The notes under the pieces: model-generated | Told to the model about the DNA's origin: nothing | Databases searched by the model: none | The model's input: the letters and a program-made list of their open reading frames with translations, nothing else | Assembly: GCF_036417845.1 (NCBI RefSeq) | Contig: NC_089982.1 | Coordinates: forward strand, 47,455,684 to 47,519,683 | Length of the DNA: 64,000 nucleotides | Source: Apteryx mantelli | Taxonomy: Eukaryota; Chordata; Aves; Apterygiformes; Apterygidae | Direction of reading: 5' to 3' | Position numbers and translations under genes: made by a program | In this document: one piece after another, positions 24,301 through 37,100 of the stretch | Position numbering within the stretch: the stretch's first letter is position 1 | Layout of the letters: the number at the start of each line of letters is the position of its first letter

Positions 24301-26263
24301 TGGTGTTAAAGAACACTTTCCTTTTCCCATAGATGCCAGCCAAGACATACTGGGGGCAGAAAAACTATTATTATGTGAAAATAATCAATTATTGTGATTC
24401 ATAGCTGTTATTCCTATCAGTTAGTAGCTTATTTCTGAAAGTGCCTGCCTATTTGTGTGAATAATTCACATACCTGATACAGTTCAAACAGACAGCATTA
24501 CTGAGACTAATCATTTGTGTGACTTGCTGCTCCATATTTACCCTGATGACTACAGGAGGTTATCGTTTGTATAATTAAGGGTTTGAATGGTATGGCATTA
24601 GGTGCAAGTGTCTGCCTTTTGGAAACGTGAAAGTAAGCTAGTTTGTAAACAAATCTGATAAGATTGATAAGACAAGGACAATGCTACTAGAATGACTAGA
24701 AGCATAAAATAAGTGTACTGTATTGGTTTTGTTACAGTAATTAATATTTTAATATTTTCCCCAAAAATATTTGCTCAGAATATATTTATTTTACGATCGG
24801 GTGAAGTTTTTTCTCTAAAGAGGAAAAAGCACAATGCAAACTGGCCAGGAGAATCATGGCGAACAGAAACACTGGAGATTCATAAATGATCACATGTGCG
24901 GTGCAATGCAAAATAATCAGTCCTTCCACAGGAACGATTAAGATGCCTCAAGTAAGAGGTTAAGTGTTAATTGGGTAGATGTGGATGAGAGTCTCATGGA
25001 AGAAAGCCAATGTAAAGGAACAGGAGGCTGAGATGTTCACTTCCTCATTTCCTGCAAAAAAGGATTTGAGAGGGAGAGGAGGTTCGGCCTCGTCTTGCTG
25101 AAGATGGATGAAACAACATTTTGTTGCCACGGTATCATTTAGTTAGTTTATTTGGAGGGTTGCATAAGAATGAGCCATAAATATAGTTGTAATTTAGATT
25201 TTTCTGTCCAAGTATAATAAATAGTTGATTTTGAAAAAAAAAACACATTATAGTATACACATCTCTGTCCCTGATATTACTGGTTTCTGTTTGGATGTAA
25301 TTCTGTCATTTCTGTTACTGCTCATAGGACAAAATGGATTTTTTTTTTTATGTTAGCTTTTGCTATGACCAGATTTACTTTTTCATAACTAGAAGAATGA
25401 TTAGTCTTTTGTGTCTTCATCAGTAGTTTTACATAGGAAGGATTAAATTGTTAATATATTTGGACTATATTCTTATGCTACAGGTACTCTCTCATTTATT
25501 ATCAACTACAACACACTCCAGTGATTTACTGTCCATTTGTATTTTTAAGCAAGCTGAGCCTTTGTAGTGCTAAATAAGATCTTTAAAGTCTGCTCTTCTA
25601 AATGGGTGCTTTAAAAATTTATAGGAAATGCTTGAATAATGTAAAGTTTTCATTATTCACTTCTTGGTATTTGTCTGAAAAACCTACAGAAGGCAGTGAA
25701 TGACATTTGCATCCCTGACTTTTGGGACATATAAAGCCTTAAGATTTTCATGATGAAATTCTGATTTTATCTCAGGTCAGTAGGGGTTGTGCCACTGACC
25801 TCGGTGGACTCACATTCCAGTTTCCTTTGGGTTGCATTGTGTGATAGGTAGCAAGCTGAAGCCATTCAGCAGAAAGGCTTATATATCTTAATGTTTTTGG
25901 TATCTGTGAGTTATGTGAGAGTCCCTGGAGCAGGCTGCAATAGCTTAAGGACAAAGAAAGCTTAAAGACACTTATTGACCTGGGATAGGAGGTTTGTACC
26001 TCTGCTTCAGTATTTATAATTGTTACATCTCTGTATTTTTAGAAGCCTGAAAGGAAATATTTATAAGAAGTTTATTCCAGTGTGTTCTTCAGTAGTTAGC
26101 TTTGGTAGTAAGGATAAAACATTAACCTTAAATAAATTTATTATATTACCTACAATTTTAATTTCAAGATTATTTTTCTTCTCAGGTCAACCAATTCACC
26201 ACTGAATGAAAGTTCTCAGTTATTTGAGGCCTATGTTATGTTGTAACACCTTTCAAATTAAAC
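21308..26263. other. AT-rich non-coding stretch
   Basis: No gene is recognised. There is a short TG-rich run at 22915-22943. The 87-codon frame at 23935-24198 and a pair near 22.3-22.7 kb show no domain. A donor-like GGAAGG/GTAAGC near 22.01 kb has no partner I would trust. Confidence 0.65.
22915..22943. repeat. Short (TG)n-rich microsatellite
   Basis: Five to six TG units are followed by an imperfect TATGCACATGTGTACATG stretch. It is short and degraded. Confidence 0.6.
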
Positions 26264-26372
26264 AGATAAATTTGATACAACCTAAAGTTATCGAATAAAT
26301 CTAGGTTAAAAGCTGCAATAGATAAATTTGATACAACCTAAAGTTATCGAATAAATCTAGGTCAAAAGCTGC
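26264..26372. repeat. 56-bp tandem duplication (two copies)
   Basis: The 53 bp at 26264-26316 recur at 26320-26372 with a single difference (T at 26307, C at 26363), giving a period of 56 bp. Near-identity indicates a recent tandem duplication, because neutral DNA would otherwise have diverged. The unit (AGATAAATTTGATACAACCT...) shows no recognisable motif or coding content. Confidence 0.95.
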
Positions 26373-28711
26373 TCATGGAGGAAAACAGCAGATCTATTTA
26401 AATGAAGAGCATCAGCCTCTAGGTGTAATGCCTCTAGATATAATGCAGTTCTGTATTCATAACCCAGAATTTTAAAGTCCAATAAAAAGTTGTTGTTTGT
26501 TGTCTAGAAGTTTTCAACTCTAAGAAAGAGAAAGAGCATATTTTTGCAGTGTTTATCTAGCTGTCATGGATTTGAGGTTTCTCAATAACCATTTTCTGGT
26601 TGTGATGAAAGCACTGATGCATTCACTGGCTGTATGTACGTCAGTCCTTGTTGTTAGCTTTGACTTGGTTACTGTGTCCTTCCAGATGATGTTTATCATC
26701 CCAGTTTGGTGTGAAACCTGCTCAGGTTTTCTGCAAGGATCCAGCTGTGGTCGCACATGTTCTCTGTTGCACTTTGGAAATGGGAAGACACCTGACCAGG
26801 TGCCGGGCAGAAATGATTGCTCGTAGTGTCAAGGACATTAGTAGCCAAAACCAATTTACTTTCACAAAGTTTACTATACATGTGAGATATACAGTCAAAT
26901 TCCTTTTCTTTTCCTTCAGAAGATGTCTAATCTTCAATTTTACTAATTGTGATGCAGCTATGTTTGCTTTGACAAAGGCAACATTTTGGCCCCAAACTTG
27001 TTTTAAGTTGAAGTGAACAATAGTTTAGATCTTAATGGAATATGATCCCAGCAACGGAAGGATTGTCCCTGGTTTCAGCTGGCTCGGGGTTTCGCAAGCT
27101 ATAGTGCTCTGCCTGTGCTACTGCCACTGCCCCTTCATTCTGTATTTGGGAGCTGCTTTGGAATGAAGGAGCATGAATAATAAATTGTCTCTGGCATCTG
27201 CAGAAGGCAGTAGCTCTAACTCATGATAGAGGTCACTGGTGGGACAGGAGGTTTGTATTGTATCCTCTTTTCCTGCTGCCAGTCATTTACTTTTTATAGG
27301 CATTAAATGTTAAAATAAAAATGATTGTATGTTATAAACACTTCCTTTGATGAAGTATACAAATGTCATTTGAAACAAAGTGAACTAATTCTATGACTGA
27401 TTTAGATTAAACATTCCACTCAAGTAGCTTTATGTTAGGACTTGATTCATTTGCATCCCAGCTGTACCTGCCATTTTAACTGATTTTCCTCATAACAAGA
27501 CCCGAATGATAGCTCCCAGATTAGCCTGTAGGAGAGGCCTGAGGTGAGCCTATTAAGCATGTTGACTTTTGAAGGGCTGTATTTTTTTAATTGGTTGCAT
27601 ACAGAACATATTGTTGTAGGTGTATTAGTAGGAAAATACTTTTTAAAGAGACTTGTAGCCTAATTTTAAACATTATTAAGATAAACAGATACTGCCACTC
27701 TGTTTTCTGACTTCATATTTTGTTACGTTTTTGTTGCAGTTAAATATGCCTTTAGCTCAGTCTTAGTATTGTAGCTAAATACTTCATAGAATCCTTCTAC
27801 TGATAAATAGAACAGATATCAAATGCAAGCTTGTGTATTCAGTTTTTCTGAGGTTGTTAGAATTTTGACATTGTTGTAGCTTAAAACTTAGACTGATGAG
27901 CTTCATACAGAGGGAGAAAGAGCCCAAGTACAGAAACTGATGCAAACCCTCTTTTCTTGTGCCAAATTTGAAATCTCTTGAAATGGGAAATTTCTTTATA
28001 AGGATGGACAGAGTGTCAGCTGCAAAAACAACGAAAGCTTGTGAACAAGTCAGCAACTTCCTCCCAAAACTTCACTACATTTTAGATGAAAATTGTAATT
28101 TGCCAACTGAAGTACACATAGGGTATATTCTGTTTCTTCATGAATGAATATACATTTGTGTAAGTCAAGATTAATTCTATTAGTCAGTGGATTTGGATTT
28201 AGTGTAAAACAAACATGGGCAGAGAAACTAGTTGTAGTGCCTGTGCTTTCACATTGCACTGGATAGGTCAGATGCTTTCAAATTTTAGAAGAATGTGTCC
28301 TCACGTGAGAGGGATTTGAAATACTAGCACAAATTCATTCTTGGTTCTCTCTTGCTGCAGGGCTCGGAGGCAAATGTAGTTTAATAAGAAAAAAAGGCCA
28401 TTGTAGGTGTAAGCCAAAGCAGTAATTTTTGGAAAACCTCCAAAAATTCAGGTAGATTAGGACCCTCTGAACTGTGGTACATATGTTACTATATGTACGT
28501 AAGCATTTTGAAGTGGTATGTCACAAGGCACAGAGGTGGGAGCATCAACTGTTAACGGTGGTGGTGGTTGCAATTGTTCCTGGTACCGCTACTGCAGGAA
28601 GAGTTTTGTCAATCCCTCAATGGGAAAGTAAGAGTACAAAATCCATTCAATAAAAACTGCTGGGCAAATTAAATGGGAAATAGATCTGTCAGAATGAGAG
28701 CCATTAAGAAT

Positions 28712-28735
28712 CAAACAAACAAAAACAAAACAAAC
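28712..28735. repeat. (CAAA)/(CAAAA) simple repeat
   Basis: This is a short A/C run of CAAA and CAAAA units in low-complexity DNA. Confidence 0.75.
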
Positions 28736-29366
28736 CCTAAAACTAATGAATTTTAGGGGCCTGGGCTATATTTCTATAACTTACAGTGGTTCTCAGAAAA
28801 AGTAAACTTGTAATGATGAAAGAAGAAGTTATGTTATGGTTGGTGATATCACAAAAAAGATGGAAGCAGAGATGCTGTACTTATTTTTTGTGTCTGTGTC
28901 AAACTTCTACTGCTTGCAAAAAAATACTTCACCATTTGGGTACTTTCGTCTGTGACAAGAATGTTGCATGTCAAGTTCCACTCGAGCTTTTCAAATCATC
29001 TAATTGGTGGTGCGTATTTTTTGTTGACTATATCATTCCTTTCTTTGTATGTATGTGAATTGTATTCTTAACTGGATATTGACTTGGCTTCCTGATAAAT
29101 AAAATAGCTGGATTTTCCCCGAGTAGAATCTTTTTTACTGAAAGCTTCCTGTACCAGATGTTAGGAGTGTGCACAAATCTATACTATGAAGCACATCTAT
29201 AAGTGGCACAATGCAAATCACTTCTACAAATTTCAGAATAAGGTTCCCTAGCAGTCCATCTTTGTTGTATGTGATTTAATGTAATATATCCCCTTTGTAT
29301 TTTTTTTCTGCTAGATGCCAGTAGACTAAGGTTTTCTCTAAACAATACAAAAACTCAACTGTGTAG

Positions 29367-29400
29367 AACTTTAAGTTATGTACAACTTTAAGTTATGTAC
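29367..29400. repeat. Perfect 17-bp tandem duplication
   Basis: AACTTTAAGTTATGTAC occurs twice in direct tandem (29367-29383 and 29384-29400) without mismatch. It is a recent small duplication. Confidence 0.95.
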
Positions 29401-29475
29401 CTGTATGACTTTCAAAGTGTGATCCAATTTAAAGGAAAATTTGTACTTTCCAAAGTTTGAAACTGTGCTTGGATT

Positions 29476-29495
29476 ATTTTATTTTATTTTATTTT
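29476..29495. repeat. (ATTTT)4 microsatellite
   Basis: Four exact ATTTT units are followed by a T/C-rich stretch. Confidence 0.9.
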
Positions 29496-32099
29496 ACTTT
29501 TTTTCCCCAACCCTGTCAAGTCCAATGCAGCTTCTCATTATATTTAACCAAATACATAGAAAGTATGGCAGAACATCATCTGGTTCTAACCTGTATGTTT
29601 CGTAGTGCAATGGTTCGGACAGAAGGGTTTCAGTTTCATTAGTGTTGTCATATCGATGGATTAGCCAGTACTTGTCATGTGTTATGTGCCAAGTGATGTC
29701 TTTTGAATCTGATTCCAAAGAAAACAACAGACTTTCCAATCGATAAAAGCCTTAAAGCAGTTCTTTCTGGTTGTTAGAAGTAATAGATGTCAGAAAAAAT
29801 CAGGCACATCAAAATGTACACTGCTGTGTTCAGTGCAGTTTACATACTGAGTGAAATATATGAAATAGCTTAATGTGATCTCACAATTTCAATAGAAAAA
29901 AATACTGTAAAGGTATTAGAACTAATCTTATGAAAAACAACTCTACAAAGCAATCATGAATAAGAGTATATTGTATGGGAACATGAAGTTGAAGTGAAAT
30001 GTATTACTCAGACCTATTTGAAGGAAGTAGCTGTGAAATTGCTTTTGTGTTTTTGTTTTTCGTGCAAGTAGGGGTATGTTGCATTTGCAACCTATTTGTG
30101 CAGTCAGTATTCAGGTTAAAATTTACATTTCCTCTCCTGGGAATTACCTCAGAACTGTGAGACTGACCTTCTGAACCTGAAATCTTTATTTTTGGTGCAT
30201 CAGAATAAGCATGTCATTCTAGGCTCACTCCCGTGCACTGGAAAGAAGCATGAATATATGAGCAGGAAAAAGTAAAGAAAGAACTAATGAAGTTGGCAGT
30301 ATTGGTGGATTGAATGGGTGTTAAGGTGAAAGATGGTTTAGACGCGCAAGAACATCACACAGTTTCTGCTACCTATGTGAGACTATTTCTGATAGACAGG
30401 CAAACTCATTTAAGCTAATCACAGTTTCTTTACCTTATGCTGAAAAGTCCCATAGTTTGTATACCTAGTGCAGTTACCTCAACGTAGTGTTGGATATTCT
30501 CTCAAGTAAGTGAATAAGCAAGGCAAAACGCTAGAAAAGGTAAAAATGATAATTGATGCCGAATAGCCCCAAGGTACGTTTAACTTTGTGTGTCTGTTGT
30601 CAGCACCAGATATTATAAGGAAAGATGCAAGACATTTCCTAAGTCCTAGTTACAAATTTGGTTCGAATTTCAAAACATGGGATTTACTCTCTCTTCAGTA
30701 ACACTGGACGTTTTTGTTACCTGTACGAATGTATGCTTTTTTAAAAAAACTCTTTTCAAGTTTTCCCTTCGTACCATCCTATCTCTGTCACGTAATTTTG
30801 TCAGTTTTCTGTGAGAAAAATATTTCCTTTAACTGGTTTAAATATGACAAATTCAAATTAAATGTAATCTTGTTCTTCTGTACTGAGATAAAGCACAAAT
30901 ATCACAGAAATATCACTAAAACTCATACTTTTCCATTCACTGCACTCACAGAAATGCAGTTTATCCATTCTTTTTCAAAGCCACTGAAAGGTTTCTTGTG
31001 ATACGTTTTAGAGCTTTGTGTTCAGCACATCATTGTCTTTACTACTTTAACAACCAGACTTCTGAGATCAAATTCACTGTTGTTCAGTTATAGATGGTGA
31101 CAGCAAGTATGGGTCAACTAGGAACTGTGCTTCAGGTATTTTCAGTCTCACAGGCCATGTTTACTTCCTGCTTCATATTCTTGATAAATGACAGGTCCTT
31201 CAAATACTAGGTATCTATCAGAGCAAATCCATATATAGTTATCTGGATTGGATAAAATTATAACAAGATAAAGGCATCAGAATATTCATGATATCATTGG
31301 GAGAGCTTGAGGGATCTTTTTGGTTTTCGCTGTCTAATGACAAAAAACTGACCACCAAATGAGCAGCTGAACGCTAACTTTCTCACAAAATGGTAGCCTA
31401 CTATGATGTTCCAGTGTCCAAGCATATTCCAAAAAGTATCAGAATTTCATTGTTTTTCAGAAGATATCATTAGCCAAGCAAAGTTACTATATGTGTTAGA
31501 TGCAGGCATTTACAATGGATTCAGTTTTAATTAGATATTTTAACATTTGCTATAAAATTATTTAAACAGACTGTAGCAGCCTGGCTTGGCCCAGACTGTT
31601 AAAGGTATTAACAGGGCTCTGGCTTTTCTATAAGAGGAAGACGCGTTATTTTTAGTTTGGAATACATTCAAGGTAATTATTCACAAGAGTGCATGGTATG
31701 TCATGGGAGAGTTCACTATTAGAAAGTGTCTTGGAAAAGTCATGAAGTGGTCCACTGATGTGAAATGAAAAAATAGTGTAGCATGTTACTTAAAGATCTG
31801 CAAATAGATTGTCGCTTATTAGTGAGTCTACTAATAGCCATTTTACTAATTCTATGAGACTATTCTACTCTCATACAGTGAAAATCATGTTTTGTTTGGC
31901 TTGGGCTTTGTTTCTTATGTGAGGGTTTTTTTTTGTTTTTTTTTCACTTTAGAAAACCAACCTCAGAGAATAGGCACCTGACATTATTTCCATAATTGCA
32001 GTTGTTTGGCTTACAGGAAAGTCCTTCAGACTTCCCTAGGCTCTTACCCACTTTGTTACTACCAATAGTTACTGTTACTATCGATAGTGCTTAAAAATC

Positions 32100-32360
32100 C
32101 AGTCTTGCTGCCGAAAAGCGCTGGCCGAGGAGGCTGTGTCCATGTCTCTAGAAAAGCCTGGTGTGCCTGAAGGCAGAGACTGAAGATCAGGTGAGCATCT
32201 GGAAGTTATCATGGCAGATGCCATCAGTTGGAATAGGCCTGGTAGTATTTCTGAGGAGAGGAAGTCGGAGGCAAGCGGAGGAGGCTGATGTACTCCTGCC
32301 GTTGCAGCTTGTTGGTGGGGGTGCTCCAGCTGCGCCTTCAGTTTTGCTTCCCATTACAGG
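32100..32360 (+). other. GC-richer patch with a consensus-like splice donor
   Basis: GC and CpG are modestly raised (about seven CpG). GATCAG followed by GTGAGC at 32191-32196 is a good donor on the plus strand. An AG preceded by only a weak tract near 32.10 kb could be an acceptor for a roughly 90-nt exon. A 68-codon frame runs through the patch past the donor. No protein is recognised. It may be a non-coding exon or just a GC-richer fluctuation. Confidence 0.2.
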
Positions 32361-33504
32361 GTCTTAAAGCATGCATCATGTTTGTCTTGTTAGGGCTCTG
32401 TATGCTTGAGCTTTGAGCTGAGTGTTTTGCCTTGAGAAAGAAAAATCTTTCTGAAAGACTTACTCTGGTACTCTGTGTATTTTAATATTTTTTGCTGTTT
32501 TGTGAAGAATAAAGCTATTTCTTGGATTTTGTTCAAGTGTAATATTTCATAAGCTGTTAACTTTTTTATTTTTAACAAGTAAAATTACCAACATTTGTTA
32601 AATAATGTAAGCTAATTTCAATCAAATTAATTAAGAAAAGCTAGAAAATACAGGTGTCTCTACCATATTGCACAGGCATCATTTAATGAAAAATAATGTA
32701 ATCTGTGTCATCATTTAAATAGTGCTGGCTGAGAAATGGATTTGGTTTCCTGTGGAAAAAAATTGAGCTCAAAAATGTTTCCAGTGCGTATAGGAAGAAA
32801 ACAAGACTTCTGAAAATGAGACAGTCCCACCCGGTGACTTGAACACTTGCAGAACATTTAGGAGATCAATTTTCAAGGTGTTTATCTGAATCAGGTATGG
32901 AAAGGATTTAAATTAAGATATATTTCTTCCTTACTTTTAAGTCAAAAAACAAAATCTGTCAAGCTCCCTTAAACAGTAAAGAAGGAAAATGATGCTTCAA
33001 AGCAGGATTATTACTATGTGTCTAACTATAAGCCTGATCTGGAGCCACTTGAAGTGAATTAAAAGACTCCTTTTTTTGAATTAGAGACCCTGTTTGTTCT
33101 TTGTTCAAAATTAAGTAAGTACAATTCTTTTAATTAAGTTCAAGAGGTTTTGGATTAGGCTTATAGGTAGGTAACGGAGTTATATGGACATAGTGATGTA
33201 TTCCTGCTTTATTTGATATTTGATCTCATGCTGCCATTGTTGCTTCAGCAGAAATTACAAGACAATGAAGAGGAGGTAAAAATGACTCACAGGAACATTT
33301 TCTTGTTTGGCATCTGTTTTTGACCCAAGGTGGCTTCCCAGACTGGCTAGCCCTCAGCAAGTTTGCAACTCTCCTTGCCTTTCCCTAGGGTTTGACTTTT
33401 CCTTAATGATACTCCAGAAGTCAAAGCTGACATTTCAAAGCCCACCAGCCTTCAGTTGTCCTTTGCGGTCTTTGGATGCTCCTAAGCACTGAGGAGATCT
33501 GGCC
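32361..33504. other. AT-rich non-coding stretch
   Basis: No repeat, RNA or gene is recognised. The minus-strand frame at 32390-32578 and the plus frame at 33307-33492 are short and featureless. Confidence 0.65.
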
Positions 33505-33532
33505 TTTATTTATTTATTTATTTATTTATTTA
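33505..33532. repeat. (TTTA)7 microsatellite
   Basis: Seven exact TTTA units make a typical length-polymorphic tetranucleotide repeat. Confidence 0.95.
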
Positions 33533-33799
33533 GCTGTTAGTGCCAGGTATATAATTCCATTTGGGAACTGGGACTTGTATTGCTTCTGCTATAGCTTGAA
33601 ACTCTGCAATTCAGTCTTCTGCCTTGCTGGTATAGTTTATAGTCCTGTTTGTCTGCTGACCTTCAAGATAGAAGAGCTGGCTACCCCAGAGTTGGCTTCT
33701 CAACAGTAGGGTTACAGTTTGCCACCCCAAAACTGAGGACAGTAATTGTTCCTGGTTTTGATATTTTTCACCTCTGTCTTTATCTCACATAGGGAATGC

Positions 33800-34130
33800 C
33801 ACTAATGCAAGCATTGCTCTTTCTTCAGGCGACGTCCCTCCAGCAGCAACGTCCCCATGGCACAACAGAGAAGGGGGCAGGGAGCAGTCCCAGTAGTGCT
33901 CAGCACTGCAGCAGGACATCACCGTGGGCTTCCTCCTGCCCTGCCGCAGCCAGGGGAAGGGAAGGGGGCTGTGCAGTAAAGTGAGGCAGACTGCACCCTG
34001 CGAGGCAGAGATGGCAAAAGGCTTTCCATCAGTTGGTTTGGTGGGCTGACTCTGCCTGGGCTAAAGCCAGCGCTGGTGCCTGGTGACCGGCACTGGGGAG
34101 CCTGCAAAAAGCAGCATGGGGAGTCTCAGT
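33800..34130. other. GC-richer patch, no gene recognised
   Basis: GC is roughly 55-60% with about eight CpG in 300 bp, weaker than the 14.2 and 18.5 kb blocks. Open frames on opposite strands (plus 33796-33984, minus 33919-34107) overlap, which argues that neither is informative. An acceptor-like TCTTTCTTCAG ends near 33828. I searched by eye for a CR1 3' end and found none. Confidence 0.35.
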
Positions 34131-37100
34131 GGGAATAAGGGAGAAGCTGTGAGAGCACTGGTTTGTCTCAAATGGGAGTGGCATATGATCCTTCTTTCTC
34201 TACTAGGCTGTTGGACAGGTGATTTTTCATCTTTTCATAGCCCATCATATACTCATGTATTACCTTTCAGCCCCTGACTGGCCAAAAGAGACAGCATAGA
34301 TGATTTCCAAATGGAAGCAAAAAAGTGAATTGGTCATAGGAACGCAAAGACAGATGGCTTTAAAAAAATGAAGAAAAAATTGTGGCTTTCCTTCTGAAAC
34401 ATGCCAACAAAATGTAGGTACACTGTTTTAAAAAGGTATGTAGTAAAATCATAAAACTTTATAGCCATGTGAATTATAGGAGCGTAGAGCATTGGAAGCT
34501 GCTGCTTCTCCAGAAACTACACAAACACAGAGGTATGGCAAGTTTTTTAGGGAAAGGTAGTACATTTTATAAGTCCAGCTGATAAGAACCACCATTTTTT
34601 TTCTCTGAACTTTTGGGCACAAAAGCCTTTATTAAGAATCCAAGAAGAATTGGCAGATTTCAGTTTAAAAGCAGGCTGGAAGCAATTGCTCTGAGGCGAA
34701 TTATGGTACTCAGGCAGATAAGATGAGAGAAAATGGTATTTGGTCTATGTGAGTCATCTTGATGGGAGAAGGGAATAGGTCATTACCCACTGAAACCAAG
34801 TGCAGGTAGCTTAATGCCTGGATAAGCAAGGGAATAAAGAGAGGTGATATAAAGGGGCATTTGTACTGGATACTATGTCTTTTACCTGGAAAATCCCTGG
34901 TGAATGTACATCGTAGTGAACGTACTCGAAACTAAGATACTAGTCTTTCTCATTTGAGTTAGAACTGAACTTGATATTATGAATTGCAGCAAGTGCATAA
35001 AGACACAACTGAACTTTGGACTTCTCAAAGCCTCGTTAGTATGAATGAGCTATAATTTTGTCAAGTATTGTTTTTTTAAGTGAATGGCTATTTAGCTAAG
35101 TGTTGTTTTGCAGCTGTCCTATGCACTTTGGGCTCTCATTTAAGTTATTCTTTTACCCTTTTTAAAATTTGGATTTGTATCCTGAAAAGAACAGAGAGGA
35201 TTTGGAAGTTAAAGTTGATGCCATTTGTGAGTTAACCAATATAATGTCATTAGTTGTCTTCCCAAGTGAAATGTTCCAGTGCTGATGTTTGTAGCACAGT
35301 CTATGGTGGGGGCTTCTGTTTGCAATATCTAAATATAGTGCAAGTTATTAAAAAAGGATCTTTTCTAGATGAACCTTTAAGATGATTTATAAATACAGTA
35401 TTGTATTTTCTAATTATTAAATATTTAAATTTTCATAGTCAAAAAGCTGTGTGAATTTCAAAAAGGCCAGTGTAGTGTTAAATCAGAGTGTTTAATTCAA
35501 TGTGGCAATTAACTTTCAGCATTAATCTGCCTCTCTAGTAATTGTACACAGAGATGAAACACTTTAAACAATTTAAGAAAGGAACTTGCTTGAAATATTT
35601 GATGAATGTGAATGTGGTCCAATTTGGCAACCATAACTAAATAAAGAAACAGTCTTGTAGCTGTGTTTCCCTCTCTTCTCCACTAACTGTGACTAAGAGG
35701 GAGTGTTTTCTTCTTCACAATAAGAGGAAATCTCATTTGTTACAGTGCAACTTTTAATGTTATCTCTGTAAGCACTGTTTAAAGACAAATTACAATACCA
35801 AACACCGATTTAATGGAAAAACCATGTATCGAACATGGGAAAAATGTATAGTTTTGTCCTATGGCAATTACTTTCTTCGTGCTTAATTTTTTTAGGTAAC
35901 CTGTTCTATATTAAAAATCCTTGAAGAAATTGTTTTCTTTCAATCTAATGTCCTGAAAGTGTTTTCAACAGATGTTCCATGTTTCGTCTTCGAAGTGATG
36001 CTTTAAAACCATCTGTGGTGTTGTAAAGGCTGAGGATAGTGAAAGAAAATTAAAGCCTTAATTTTAAATTTTGGAAGAGCATCTTGGAACTAGTCCTGAT
36101 GTCTATATTGGTGATCCAGGAATAGTTTGCTACTGAGTTTAACAAGCCTAGAATTAAACCTTGAGTGTCTGTCTAGTGCACGCATCCAAAAACCACAGTT
36201 AGGTAACTGCGGTAGTTTAATGAAATTTAAGAGTTGCAACTTCTTGAGAATCTCATCAGTTAATATATTTCTTAAATTAGAATTTTCTTATCAAACATGA
36301 TATTGAATGATATGGCAAGTAGGAGTCAATGCAGAAGCCTACTCTTGTAGGTGATGTCATGCTGCTGCTTTTTTATCTGAATTTCTGATCCCATATAAAC
36401 CTGTTGAAATACTTAGTATACTATAATACATAGTCTATACTCTATACTGTAATAGATAGCATTATATACTATATCTTTTTGGTTAAATTAATGACTCTAG
36501 TACGTAATAAAGATGCTTAATTGATATAGTTGTTATAAAAGAAAGAGAATGAATAGTCATTAACCTAATTGGTTGGTTTATTTAAATTATGCAAGATAGT
36601 AAGTTAGATGGAAGCGACTCAGCTCCTAGCTTGGTTGTGGCTTTTTGTGTGTTCTGCCACTGGCAAGTCATTTAGCTTGTGTATACCTCTGCTTCCTATT
36701 TTGTAACATAAAGGGAATTATTTTTTTCATCAACATACAGTGTTATAACAATTAATATACTAATGCTGCCAAAATACATTTGGATGGAAATATTAGGAAT
36801 ACAATACAAATGCTGATTTCAATTATTTTTTTACTTTGTTGAATTGGTTTATGATCTATTCTATTAAATGTAGTGACAATTAGGATTTCTTGCTTAACCA
36901 AAGTAAAACCGTAAGAATACCTATTGTGCTGAAATAGAAACGTTAGAGCTCTTTCTATCTATAAGTGCAGTATACAACAGCTGTATGATTATGATTCAGA
37001 AGTTATTTTAGTGCCTTACTGTGTATTTCTTACCTTCATTTATTTATATTTCTTTTCAGCATAAATCTGACTTTGATTTTTCTTGATATATGACATGATT

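Larger units (their letters stand above)
26373..32099. other. Mostly AT-rich non-coding stretch
   Basis: Between 26553 and 27016 the GC content rises and overlapping open frames of 61-101 codons lie on both strands; none is recognised. Beyond it are simple repeats at 28712-28735, 29367-29400 and 29476-29495. An acceptor-like signal CTCTCTTGCTGCAG ends near 28361 without a convincing donor. The 95-codon frame at 30714-31001 is unrecognised. Confidence 0.6.

Noticed and set aside
30660..30670. GGTTCGAATTT resembling a tRNA B box
   Set aside because: No A box at the right distance, no acceptor stem and no cloverleaf could be drawn around it.
32161..32367. 68-codon frame at the GC patch read as a protein
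   Set aside because: It runs straight through a good splice donor and shows no known motif, so a coding reading is not supported.
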